Assembly (NCBI GenBank): GCA_026391355.1
Contig: JAPLDH010000080.1
Coordinates: 1-64,000 of the forward strand
Direction of reading: 5' to 3'
DNA: 64,000 nt
Source: Bacteroidota bacterium
Lineage (GTDB): Bacteria > Bacteroidota > Bacteroidia > Bacteroidales > FEN-979
Position numbers and translations under genes: made by a program. The notes under the pieces are model-generated. The model did no database searches. It was given only the letters and a program-made list of their open reading frames with translations, and was not told the origin of the DNA. Each line of letters opens with the position of its first letter. The stretch's first letter is position 1. This document shows, piece by piece, positions 1-8,055 of this stretch.

Positions 1-130
1 AGAATTGATAAAGGGTATATCCGTAATGTTCTTACATTTATGTGATTGAACAGGAAGAGCCGTATGAAGGAAGACCTTCACGTACGGTTCCGTGGGAACG
101 CTGGGGTGAAACTCCCCGGCGTGACCCGAC
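1..130 (+). mobile_element. Group II intron copy A, 3' end only
   Basis: This is the tail of an intron that starts before the window. Domain V is a 34-nt hairpin at 57-90 that opens GAGCCG and closes CGGTTC. A domain VI-like hairpin follows, and the end is CCCGAC at 125-130, which fits the AY ending of group II introns. The stretch before domain V aligns closely with the end of the maturase gene and its trailer in the intron at 206-2078, so the two introns are relatives. The 75 bases between them (131-205) show no gene. Confidence 0.8.
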
Positions 131-205
131 TGTGCCTTGAAATGCTCCCTTAAACAAGGAACAAATGCTGTACAAATGATGGAAGGCTCTTTGAAAATTG
201 TGTAA

Positions 206-2078
206 GTGCGCGCAGGTCAAGCGAAGTGACTGGCCGGACTTACCAACGGAAAATGAGAAATGGACTTCTGTAAACGACTGTCAGGAGCAGTTTACAAACC
301 ACCTCATGTTTTACCCTGAGTTTATCGAAGGGCTGCATCGGGCGGAAACTCCCTTTGTGGTGAACGATAAGGAAAAGCGAGGGCTACGACCCTTGCAGGT
401 GGGTATTGTCGAACTGAATTAAGTAAACCAACTACTGAAGCCTCGTAAGCCGAAATAAACGATGTCAAAACCGGGCAGTTACGCTCGTGCCCGGGACCAA
501 GTGTAACAGATGACCTGATTACCGGTTACACGGCATCCGGGGTAAAGTTGGCAGGAAGGCAAAACAGGCTTTTGTACGGAACAAGGGAAGTCGCTATCGT
601 TCTGTTAACTGAACAAGGAATCAGACGTGGAGGGATACCACGAGATAGCGGTGGCGGACTAAGTCGTAGTAGCTGTGAAGCTTCTGTAATGGAAGGGGAG
701 CCAAGGGCTTAGCCTGTTCAGTTTCAAAATAAACGACAACCAGCAATGGGATGATTGATTATTACGAGACAAAATCACAACCGATAACCAGATTAATGGT
801 TTTACGGGCATACAAGAAAGTCAGAGCCAACAAAGGAGGCCCGGGCATAGATGGCATGAATTGGGAAGAACTGGACAAAAACCTGATCCCCAATCTCTAC
901 ACACTATGGAACAGGCTGACATCCGGCAGTTACTTTCCACAACCCGTAAAAGAAACGGAAATTGACAAGAAAGACGGAGGGGTACGAAAACTCGGTATTC
1001 CTACCATTCTGGATCGTATCGCACAACAAGTTGTCAAAACGCATCTTGAGCGAATCGTAGAGCCATTGTTCAGCGATAACTCCTTCGGCTACCGGCCGGG
1101 GAGAAATTGCCATCAGGCAGTGGAAAAAGCGCAACGCAACACGTTTGGACATGATTGGGCAATTGATCTGGACATCAAAAGTTTCTTCGACAAAATTGAT
1201 CATGAACTTTTGATGAAAGCAGTCAGGAACTATTGCAAGGATCAATGGGTGCTATTGTACATCGAACGATGGTTAAAAGCAGGAACATTTCAAAGTGATG
1301 GGAATTATGTTGACCGGTTAACCGGCACACCGCAAGGTGGCGTAATCAGCCCATTGCTGGCAAATATCTTCCTGCACGTTGTATTTGACAAATGGATGGA
1401 AAAATATCATCCTGAAAAGCCCTTTGTCAGGTACGCTGACGATATCGTAATTCATTGCAAAACGGAAAAACAGACACAGTATGTGTTAACATTAATACAG
1501 AAACGTCTGGCCGAATGCAAGCTGAGTACAAATCCCAAAAAGACCAGAATAGTTAACCTTGCCGGTATTACCCGGAACAAATATCCCAGAAGTCTTGATT
1601 TTCTTGGTTTCTCATTGCATCCCTGGTGGTGTAAAACCGGTAAGGGTTACCGGGTCATGATCACTGCCTTCATAAGCGCAAAATCCGTAAGTAAAGCATT
1701 GGATAAATTCGGTCAGCTAAAAATCCACAAATGGAGAAAATCCATTGAAGTATTAGCGGCTGATTTGAATCCAATCATACGGGGAATCAAAAACTATTAC
1801 TGTAAGTTCTGGGCAGAACATACCCATTACCTATGGTATCAGTTGAATGAAAGACTGTTGAAATGGGTACAATGGGAAAAAGGGCTGAACAAGAAAGCAG
1901 CCCTTTTCTGGCTTCGCAATAAGTATCGGGAAAGTCCGCGTCTTTTTGCCCATTGGGAATTGGTATATCCATAATGTTCTTATACATTTGTGATTGAACA
2001 GGAAGAGCCGTATGAAGGGAGACCCTCATGTACGGTTCTGTGGGAACGCAGGGGTGAAACTCCCCTGCGTGACCCGAC
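206..2078 (+). mobile_element. Complete group II intron B
   Basis: The 5' end is GTGCGCGC at 206-213, matching the GUGYG start of group II introns. Bases 214-750 would be domains I to III and the start of IV and hold no convincing gene. The maturase gene occupies domain IV. Domain V is at 2005-2038 (34 nt), domain VI follows, and the 3' end is CCCGAC at 2073-2078. The upstream neighbour is the tail of a related intron, so two relatives lie in tandem 75 bases apart. The 3' flanks of both copies begin TGTGC, which may be a shared target. The intron class was not assigned. Confidence 0.85.
751..1974 (+). CDS. ltrA: Group II intron reverse transcriptase/maturase
   Basis: This multifunctional protein assists splicing of its host intron and copies intron RNA into DNA at new sites. 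The 407 residues contain the usual RT blocks: a finger segment with the FGYRPGRNC motif, TPQGGVISPLLAN, and the catalytic YADD preceded by VR. A group II maturase (GIIM) domain covers about the last 100 residues, with NYYCKFW. The protein ends right after GIIM, so there is no HNH endonuclease domain, as in several endonuclease-less classes. The ATG at 751 lies inside domain IV and the reading frame is intact, so the element could be active. The function is well supported by motifs; mobility is inferred. Confidence 0.93.
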   Translation: MIDYYETKSQPITRLMVLRAYKKVRANKGGPGIDGMNWEELDKNLIPNLYTLWNRLTSGSYFPQPVKETEIDKKDGGVRKLGIPTILDRIAQQVVKTHLERIVEPLFSDNSFGYRPGRNCHQAVEKAQRNTFGHDWAIDLDIKSFFDKIDHELLMKAVRNYCKDQWVLLYIERWLKAGTFQSDGNYVDRLTGTPQGGVISPLLANIFLHVVFDKWMEKYHPEKPFVRYADDIVIHCKTEKQTQYVLTLIQKRLAECKLSTNPKKTRIVNLAGITRNKYPRSLDFLGFSLHPWWCKTGKGYRVMITAFISAKSVSKALDKFGQLKIHKWRKSIEVLAADLNPIIRGIKNYYCKFWAEHTHYLWYQLNERLLKWVQWEKGLNKKAALFWLRNKYRESPRLFAHWELVYP

Positions 2079-2141
2079 TGTGCGTAATGCCTTTAAACGG
2101 CTACACGATTGGGAATTCTGACAGATTTTTTGTACCTTTAC

Positions 2142-2669
2142 ATGATGAAAGACAAATTACAATACATAGACATCGAGATAGATAAATTAACTCGATCAAT
2201 TGAGAACAGGACTACTGGTGACAATTTCCAAACAGATGTTCTTCTACTTGACAGTAATGATTTGAAATCTATTACAAAAAGTCATAGCTGGTTGTTCGAC
2301 TGGAAAGCTGAATTTAGAAATGCTGACAGGGATGTGTATAAACTGGTAATTAGAAATAATTTAACTATAATCCAAGGAGTAATAAGTATCACTGAAAGAG
2401 AAGATCATGTTTATATGCATTTGATTGAAAGTGCTCCATTCAACCGTGGAAAAGATAAAGTATATCTTGGCGTTCCTGGAAACCTTGTTGCGTTTGCTTG
2501 CAAATTGTCTTTTCATAGAGGTTTTGAAGGGTATTTATCATTTAGGTCAAAATCGACATTACTTGATCATTATGAAAAAACACTTGGAGCACAACATATT
2601 GGTGGACAAATTATGGTGATAAACACTATGTCCGCATTAAAACTTATTGATAAATACTTTAAAGAATAA
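2142..2669 (+). CDS. GNAT-like protein of unknown substrate, intact copy
   Basis: The frame is open from a TTG at 2109, but the ATG at 2142 is the better start because it follows a TACCTTTA box by two bases and gives 175 residues. I recognise no named function. The C-terminal half resembles the acyl-CoA-binding core of GNAT acetyltransferases: a beta strand ending in HLIESAP, then GVPGNLVAFACKLSF like motif A, then DHYEKTLGA. A homologous but broken copy lies at 7524-8045. Both copies are followed within about ten bases by a tiny gene that shares an LEVDF motif, so this is a conserved two-gene module. A toxin-antitoxin pair is one possible reading, but nothing in the sequence proves it. Confidence 0.7.
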   Translation: MMKDKLQYIDIEIDKLTRSIENRTTGDNFQTDVLLLDSNDLKSITKSHSWLFDWKAEFRNADRDVYKLVIRNNLTIIQGVISITEREDHVYMHLIESAPFNRGKDKVYLGVPGNLVAFACKLSFHRGFEGYLSFRSKSTLLDHYEKTLGAQHIGGQIMVINTMSALKLIDKYFKE

Positions 2670-2673
2670 TTAT

Positions 2674-2829
2674 ATGGGAATTATTAAAGAACCTTTAGAA
2701 GTTGATTTCTTTGTTGATCCTAGACCATTAACAAAAGAAGAATGGGAAAAAATTAGTGACTTTATTGAAACTGATAAGAAAAACAGGAAACAAATAAAGA
2801 AAAGGCACATACGCACAACGAGCCGCTAA
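2674..2829 (+). CDS. Small partner protein of the GNAT-like gene
   Basis: This 51-residue protein starts with an ATG four bases after the stop of the GNAT-like gene, so the two are surely co-transcribed. It opens with PLEVDFFVDPRPLTKEEW and ends in a very basic tail rich in Lys and Arg. The gene at 8056-8229 sits in the same place behind the second GNAT-like copy and shares the LEVDF start and an acidic, helix-prone middle. Its stop codon lies inside the left arm of an attC-like stem-loop. The function is unknown; a small regulator or antidote of the upstream protein is conceivable. Confidence 0.65.
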   Translation: MGIIKEPLEVDFFVDPRPLTKEEWEKISDFIETDKKNRKQIKKRHIRTTSR

Positions 2830-2904
2830 TCGCAACAAAACTAACGCATTGGTTCTTAGCCAAGGGTCTACCTTTGCTGCGCTTAGCGGCGGGCCGTTAG
2901 CGGC
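2815..2904. repeat. attC-like stem-loop
   Basis: This imperfect palindrome has a left arm AACG plus GCCGCTAA (2817-2829), a 53-base centre, and a right arm TTAGCGGC plus CGTTAG (2883-2900). The right side carries unpaired bases that the left lacks, as in integron attC sites. It overlaps the stop codon of the preceding small gene, which is usual for gene cassettes. The element at 5621-5738 starts with the same AACGAGCCG word. No integrase gene is present in the window. Group II intron C begins nine bases after it. Confidence 0.45.
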
Positions 2905-2912
2905 TATATTCA

Positions 2913-5045
2913 GTGCGACACGAGGTCGTTCAAATAACTATTAAACGTTCTTTATTTAAGAGTGATTTAATCTCATGTTCCATCATGAGTAGCCTACCGG
3001 CACATGCGTCAATGGCAACGTTGGGGTGTGAAGCTGCCGGGAAAAGATTCCCAGACAGATAGCAACATTCTGAAAGGTGTCGGCTTGGGTGTTATGGTGA
3101 AAACATTTAAACTGCCGTAGACGTACCGTCATGCTCGAAAGTGTGAAAGTTGATGATACACATTGGCCAAAAAGGCAAGAAGACAGGATGCAAGTACGTT
3201 TTTTGCGAGCACATGGATGTTGATCTTCCGGTATATAGGCAGCACCTAACCCATCTGGTTATTTGAATGCAACGTGGTAAACCTGTATAGCTCCATTTTG
3301 CAATGGTAGGTTCACCGTGAGGCGAATACAATGCTAAACAGGCATGGGAGGATGGACAAAGCAAATGCCCTTTTGTAATGATTGGGATATGCCAACTTCC
3401 ATCTGGTTCTCTTTTGCAAGAACATTGTAGTAAGACTTTTATTCAGGAAAGCAAATGAAGTCCGATCAAAAGGATTGTGCACCGGAAACAAAACTAACGA
3501 ACTGGAATTCCATCCAATGGAAGAAGGTTAAGCAGTTGGTCAAGTCATTACAAGTACGTATTGCAAAGGCAATAAGGGAAGGCAGACATAACAGGGTGAA
3601 AGCCTTGCAATGGATTCTTACCCACTCGTTTGCAGCTAAATTATTAGCAGTACGACGGGTTACAGAAAATTCAGGAAAGCGCATACCGGGGACTGACGGA
3701 GTGCGTTGGAAAACCCCAGTTCAAAAACTCCGGGCAGCCAAATCTTTAATCAGGAAGGGCTATAAAGCACTGCCATTGCGGCGTTTGTTCATTTTCAAAA
3801 AGAACGGTAAGAAAAGACCGTTGGGAATACCCACGATGAACGACCGTGCATTTCAGGCTTTATATCTTCTTGCCCTTGAACCGGTATCAGAAACGTCAGC
3901 CGACAAATCTTCATATGGGTTTCGTCAGAAACGGAGCTGTCATGACGCAATCGAAAGATGTTATATTCATCTGTCGAGGAAAGACAGCGCAACATGGATA
4001 CTGGAAGGGGACATCAAAGGATGTTTTGACAACATCAACCATCAATGGTTACTTCAAAACATCCCGATGGATAAAAAGATATTGCAACAATGGCTAAAAG
4101 CCGGGTTTATCGAAAACAAACATTTATTTCCAACAACACAGGGAACTCCGCAAGGAGGCATCATTTCTCCCACACTCGCCAATATGACTCTTGACGGCAT
4201 TGAATCTGAACTTGATAAAGCGTTTGGAATGAAATTCAAACCCAACGGATGCCGCAAAAATAACTATCACAAAATCCACCTTATCCGATATGCCGATGAC
4301 TTCATTGTAACCGCTTCGGATAAGGATACATTGGTTAACAAGGTCAAACCTTTGATCGAGGATTTTCTCGCAAAAAGAGGGCTTCAGCTATCAACAGAGA
4401 AAACGAGGATCACCCACATCACCGAAGGATTTGATTTCCTTGGCCAGAACATAAGAATGTATTCCCACGGGAAACTTCTTATCCGGCCAACGAAAGAAGC
4501 TATCCTTGAGGTGAAGAGGAAGTTGAAGGGAATTATAGTTAAACACAGGGGATCAGAAGCGGCAGTCTTAATCCGAAACCTAAACCCGGTTATCACCGGA
4601 TGGGCAAACTACCACAGGCACGTCTGTTCTAAGAAAACATTTAACAGATTAGACAGAATCCTATGGCGCAACATCTGGAACTGGGCACGAAGAAGGCATA
4701 ATAATCTTGGTTACAGGAAAATCGTTTCGCTTTTATTTATGGCAAATGGCAACAGGAAATGGCAGTTCTTTGGCAAATTTAATGACGGAAAGGTTATCCT
4801 TCTGCGAATGTTTGCCGATGTCCAGATCAAGCGTCATAAGCTTATAAATAGTAAAGCTAATCCTTTTGACCCCACCTGGAATTATTACTTTTTCAATAGG
4901 TTAAGGAGTAGATATGTGAACTGAATATTATGTATATTGCCGGGTGGTTTAATCCGCCTTTTGAGAGCTTGAGCCGTATGATGGGAAACTATCAAGTACG
5001 GTTCTTAGGGGACAAGGGCGGAGTAATCCGCCTGCGTTACCCGAC
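2913..5045 (+). mobile_element. Complete group II intron C
   Basis: The proposed 5' end is GTGCGAC at 2913, a good match to the group II consensus. Bases 2920-3454 contain no convincing gene and would be RNA domains I to III. The maturase gene is at 3455-4924. Domain V is a 34-nt hairpin at 4971-5004, domain VI follows, and the end is CCCGAC at 5040-5045. It differs from introns A and B in maturase and RNA sequence, so it is an independent arrival. It sits immediately 3' of an attC-like stem-loop. Confidence 0.8.
3455..4924 (+). CDS. ltrA: Group II intron reverse transcriptase/maturase
   Basis: The 489 residues begin with an RT N-terminal domain (residues 1-85, with TNWNSIQWKKVKQLV). RT blocks follow: SSYGFRQKRSCHDAIERCY, QGTPQGGIISPTLANMTLDG, and the catalytic YADD in LIRYADDF. 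The GIIM maturase domain includes NPVITGWANYHRHV. The C-terminus reaches the NPFDPTWNYYF segment, after which relatives often carry an HNH nuclease, but here the protein stops. It is therefore an endonuclease-less or trimmed form. The frame is intact. It is only distantly related to the maturase at 751-1974. Confidence 0.93.
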   Translation: MKSDQKDCAPETKLTNWNSIQWKKVKQLVKSLQVRIAKAIREGRHNRVKALQWILTHSFAAKLLAVRRVTENSGKRIPGTDGVRWKTPVQKLRAAKSLIRKGYKALPLRRLFIFKKNGKKRPLGIPTMNDRAFQALYLLALEPVSETSADKSSYGFRQKRSCHDAIERCYIHLSRKDSATWILEGDIKGCFDNINHQWLLQNIPMDKKILQQWLKAGFIENKHLFPTTQGTPQGGIISPTLANMTLDGIESELDKAFGMKFKPNGCRKNNYHKIHLIRYADDFIVTASDKDTLVNKVKPLIEDFLAKRGLQLSTEKTRITHITEGFDFLGQNIRMYSHGKLLIRPTKEAILEVKRKLKGIIVKHRGSEAAVLIRNLNPVITGWANYHRHVCSKKTFNRLDRILWRNIWNWARRRHNNLGYRKIVSLLFMANGNRKWQFFGKFNDGKVILLRMFADVQIKRHKLINSKANPFDPTWNYYFFNRLRSRYVN

Positions 5046-5183
5046 AATATCATAGTGGTCAAAGAGACTGACCATTTAATTTGACAAACAAATTTTTATT
5101 ATAAAAGTGGAGATTAGAAACCACTAAAAAAACGGGGTGATACCGAAAAGCCTAATGAGTAGGAAAAACTAAAAAATAAATTT

Positions 5184-5531
5184 ATGAAAAAGGTAGCTTA
5201 TGTAATAGTAACAATTGGAGTAATTGTTGTCTTATTGGGATTATTTTTCAAAATGTATCATTGGGAGGGATCAGTAATATTTTTATATGGCTCCATATTT
5301 AGTTGGATTATTGCCTTTCCATTAATTGCAATTATTCTTTTGAAGGGAAAAGCAGCCAACAAAAACACTAATTTATTTGGAACAATTTCAGCATTTATAT
5401 TATTTGTTGGCATTTATTTCAAAATTCTTCACTACCCAGCTTCTGAACAGATTCAGGCAGTTGGTACAGTACTATTTATTGTTTTCTCGATTCTTTTTGC
5501 TTTGAATTTATATAAAAGTCCAAAAGAGTGA
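5184..5531 (+). CDS. Small four-helix membrane protein
   Basis: The 115 residues form four hydrophobic segments (about 5-25, 30-52, 63-80, 88-108). The protein has an internal duplication: each half contains the pattern G-hydrophobic-FK-x-x-H-W/Y, seen as LGLFFKMYHWEG and VGIYFKILHYPA. A similar K-x-x-H-W-P-G signature is found in the membrane part of the gliding protein GldL and in small Bacteroidetes membrane proteins. The gene lies alone between intron C and an attC-like element and is followed by a good terminator. No function can be assigned. Confidence 0.7.
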   Translation: MKKVAYVIVTIGVIVVLLGLFFKMYHWEGSVIFLYGSIFSWIIAFPLIAIILLKGKAANKNTNLFGTISAFILFVGIYFKILHYPASEQIQAVGTVLFIVFSILFALNLYKSPKE

Positions 5532-5549
5532 ATTGATAAAATAAAATGG

Positions 5550-5584
5550 GGCAGATTATTCCAGATAATTCTGCCTTATTTTTA
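5550..5584 (+). terminator. Intrinsic terminator after the small membrane protein
   Basis: GGCAGA (5550-5555) pairs with TCTGCC (5570-5575), with further A/T pairing inside. The stem is followed by TTATTTTT. It lies 19 bases after the stop codon at 5531. Confidence 0.7.
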
Positions 5585-5620
5585 ACTTTGTTCTTGTGGG
5601 ACAGAAAAACAAAACCTGGC

Positions 5621-5738
5621 CATAACGAGCCGTCAGCCGAGCAATGCGGGGCTTGTACAGAAGGCCAACATAGATCAAACCTGCTAATGTCGAACGAATA
5701 ACAAACAATATACAAGTAAAACCCCCTGCCGGTTATAG
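5621..5738. repeat. Second attC-like stem-loop
   Basis: The left end CATAACGAGCCG and the right end CCGGTTATAG are near-complementary. Inside, CTTGTA (5652-5657) can pair with TACAAG (5711-5716), and GCGGGG with a later run of C. It shares AACGAGCCG with the element at 2815-2904. Pairing is weaker than in that element. The rest of the 284-base gap before the next gene shows nothing else apart from a TACATTTA box before 5815. Confidence 0.3.
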
Positions 5739-5814
5739 TCAACCAATTAGCGACACTGCGAACTCAAACATTTGAGGACTGAATAAACACTTACATTTAA
5801 GCAAAAATCTAAAA

Positions 5815-6807
5815 ATGAAAAAACAAACAATATTTCTGCTGGCTACATTTATTTTCTGTTGCACAGTAATGGCACAGAATTTTTATACTGACCCATTTGC
5901 TCACACATTTTCAATTGTTGCGCGAGATTCGGTTACAGGTGAAATGGGAGTAGCAGTTCAGACGCATGCTTTTTCTGTCGGCACTGCAGTGACATGGGGA
6001 GAGGCGGGTGTGGGGGTAATAGCTACACAAGCATCAACAAAGATAGCTTTTGGTCCCGATGGTTTAAAATTATTGAAAGAAGGAAAATTACCTGAGGAAG
6101 TAGTGAAGATTTTAACCGAAGCGGATTCAGGTCGTAATAGTCGTCAACTGGGCGTATTGGATATGCAAGGACGTACTGCTTCATACACAGGAAAAAAATG
6201 TATAGCGTTTGCTGGAAACATTGCCGATAAAAATTTTTCGGTACAAGCAAATATGATGTTGAATGACAAAGTGATTCCTGCAATGGCAAAAGCATTTAAA
6301 GAATCAAAAGGTGCATTGGCTGAACGGATGATTTTAGCATTGGAAGCAGGTCAAAACGCAGGGGGTGATGTTCGCGGGAAGCAAAGTGCAGCAATTCTAA
6401 TTGTAAAACCTGTTGCCTCAGGACGAATTTGGGAAGACCGTTATATTGATTTGCGTGTGGACGACAATCCCGAACCGATTAAAGAATTGAAACGATTGCT
6501 GCAAGTTTTTCGTGCTAACGAACATGCAAATGCGGGCGATGAAGCAATAGAAAAAAATGACTGGACAACAGCAACTAAGGAATATGAGATTGCACAAAAA
6601 TTGGGTCCTAAAGATGTGGAGATGAAATTCTGGTACGCTATAGCCCTTGTGAATAATGGTAAAAAAGAAGAAGCATTACCGTTATTCAAAACAGTATTTG
6701 AATTGAATAATAACTGGACTTTGCTGATTCCCCGATTGAGAAAAGTTGATATTTTAACTTGCGATGATGAAACAGAAAAAATAATTTTAAGCATGAAGAA
6801 TAAGTAA
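5815..6807 (+). CDS. DUF1028 family protein with TPR-like tail
   Basis: The 330 residues start with a signal peptide ending in VMAQ. The DUF1028 domain, an Ntn-hydrolase-like fold, covers about residues 25-225 and shows HTFSIVARDSVTGEMGVAV near its start, then GVGVIATQAS and GGDVRGKQSAAILIV. The last 100 residues look like tetratricopeptide helices (ANAGDEAIEKNDWTTATKEY and following). The substrate is unknown for the family; hydrolase activity is inferred from the fold. Because of the signal peptide it should act in the periplasm or outside the cell. It is the largest cassette-like gene in the accessory region and stands alone. Confidence 0.85.
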   Translation: MKKQTIFLLATFIFCCTVMAQNFYTDPFAHTFSIVARDSVTGEMGVAVQTHAFSVGTAVTWGEAGVGVIATQASTKIAFGPDGLKLLKEGKLPEEVVKILTEADSGRNSRQLGVLDMQGRTASYTGKKCIAFAGNIADKNFSVQANMMLNDKVIPAMAKAFKESKGALAERMILALEAGQNAGGDVRGKQSAAILIVKPVASGRIWEDRYIDLRVDDNPEPIKELKRLLQVFRANEHANAGDEAIEKNDWTTATKEYEIAQKLGPKDVEMKFWYAIALVNNGKKEEALPLFKTVFELNNNWTLLIPRLRKVDILTCDDETEKIILSMKNK

Positions 6808-6894
6808 CTCAAATCGGACTTGTTAATATAAATCAAACTGGGGGTTATATGCAAGCTAAAAAAAACACTACGGACACTAGATAAATATGAAAAA

Positions 6895-7162
6895 ATGAAA
6901 TCAATTAATTTATTCTTTGTGATTTTTTTGACTTTAAATTCTTTCTCACAAAAAGAAGAGTTTTTTACAATAGTTAAAAACACTGCCACATCAGTAAAAG
7001 ACCAAGGTGGCCCCGGATGCTGGAGTATTTACTTAACCAAATATAACACTTTGTGAAATAATAACATTAGTCAAGGAAAATTTAAAAGAAATTGGATACC
7101 CTGGATTTATTACTGAATGGTATACAACAGGAATCCCGAAACTTAAAAGATGGAAGAATTAA
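6895..7162 (+). pseudogene. Frameshifted secreted protein remnant
   Basis: An ATG at 6895 opens 53 codons that begin with a signal peptide (LFFVIFLTLNSFS then QKEE) and stop at 7056. Coding resumes in the +1 frame across the stop, reading CEIITLVKENLKEIGYPGF and on to KLKRWKN with a stop at 7160-7162. The two parts together would give about 88 residues. This looks like one small secreted gene broken by a one-base indel, and perhaps also cut at its 3' end by intron D, which starts 17 bases later. The function is unknown. Confidence 0.5.
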
Positions 7163-7178
7163 AGAAAAATGCATGGTA

Positions 7179-7387
7179 ATCGAGTAGGCTGTCCCGTCAG
7201 CATCACCGACGGGGAGAGCCTCTCTTACGGTAAACCATATTTCGACATGGCTCAATATATCATATTTCGACATGGCTCAATATATCATATTTCGACATGG
7301 CTCAATATATCACCTTGCGACTTGCTAATACTTACGGGTCCGACCCCGTTGTATAAGGGACTTTCACCCTCTGGAAAATGTACACAC
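7179..7387 (-). mobile_element. Deleted group II intron D (minus strand)
   Basis: Read on the minus strand, the element begins GTGTGTA at 7387. A domain I-like stretch follows with GGTGAAAGTCCC and then TTAGCAAGTCGCAAGG. It ends with a domain VI-like hairpin and CCTACTCGAT at 7179. Domains II to V and the maturase are gone. Three direct repeats of 25 bases (7236-7310) sit at the junction. The CCTACTCGAY end is shared with the fragments ending at 8248 and 8602. Just upstream on the minus strand is an imperfect stem-loop (7384-7451). Confidence 0.55.
7236..7310. repeat. Three tandem copies of a 25-bp unit
   Basis: Three perfect copies occupy 7236-7260, 7261-7285 and 7286-7310. Each starts CATATTTCGACATGG and ends CTCAATATAT. 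A decayed start of a fourth copy may follow at 7311. The array lies inside the deleted intron D, between its 5' and 3' remnants. Confidence 0.9.
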
Positions 7388-7451
7388 TTGTTATGTAAGC
7401 CCTGATAAAGATTTGTATATTTGATCTTTTTCAACAGCTTACAACAAGTGT
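7384..7451. repeat. Imperfect inverted repeat beside intron D
   Basis: ACACTTGTTATGTAAG (7384-7399) and CTTACAACAAGTGT (7438-7451) are complementary apart from a two-base bulge, with a 38-base loop. On the minus strand the stem-loop ends at the 5' end of intron D. The rest of the stretch up to 7523 shows no gene. Confidence 0.5.
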
Positions 7452-7523
7452 TATACCCGATGCGGAGAAAAGCCATCATGAAATTTCTCAGAAACCAATG
7501 AATATTTTTCGTAACTTAGCTTC

Positions 7524-8045
7524 ATGAGAAGAAAAGCAGAAAAAGGGTTGGATTTTCACGTTGATAAGTTGACCAATTCAATTGAAAATGTTGTAACTGG
7601 TGATAGCTTCCAGACAGAAATTTCAGTAATAGCGGATAAGAATTTGAAATCGGTCACTAAAAAGAATGGATGGTTATTCAATTGGCGGAATGAATTTAAA
7701 TAGCCATCAAGGGAAGTATACAAATTGACAATCTTTAATAATCCCAATATTATTCAGGGACTTATCAGTATCGAGGTTAAGTCTGATCATGTTTACATGC
7801 ATTTGGTTGAAAGTGCACCATTCAATAAAGGCAAATCAAAAATGTATTCAGGTGTACCGGGAAATTTGGTTGCTTTTGCTTGCAAAGTTTCCTTTCAACG
7901 AGGACACCAGGGTAACGTATCATTTATTTCAAAAACACAGTTGATTGATCATTATCAAAAGACACTTGGCGCAATGCATTTTGGAGGAAGATTAATGATC
8001 ATTGAAACGCACGCTGCCTTAAAACTAATCAATAGATATTTTTAA
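7524..8045 (+). pseudogene. GNAT-like protein, broken copy
   Basis: From the ATG at 7524, after a TAACTTAG box, the frame is collinear with the intact protein at 2142-2669. It matches through DKLTNSIENVVTGDSFQTE and on to the end at LKLINRYF. A single in-frame TAG at 7701-7703 interrupts it after 59 codons, where the intact copy has coding sequence. Apart from the stop, all 174 codons read through, so the inactivation is recent or the stop is a sequencing error. Readthrough is possible but unsupported. The downstream partner gene is intact. Confidence 0.75.
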
Positions 8046-8055
8046 ATTACTTGCA

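Noticed and set aside
198-422. Open frame of 74 codons at the start of intron B
   Set aside because: It lies in the RNA domains of the group II intron and shows no protein-like features; structure of the intron explains the sequence.
1-2078. Twintron (one intron inside another)
   Set aside because: Copy A ends at 130 with a complete domain VI before copy B begins at 206, so the visible arrangement is tandem, not nested.
3107-3364. Minus-strand open frame of 85 codons
   Set aside because: It is inside the structured RNA part of intron C and has an unlikely Cys/His/Ser-rich composition.
7236-7310. Possible CRISPR array
   Set aside because: The three 25-bp copies are directly adjacent with no spacers and there are no cas genes.
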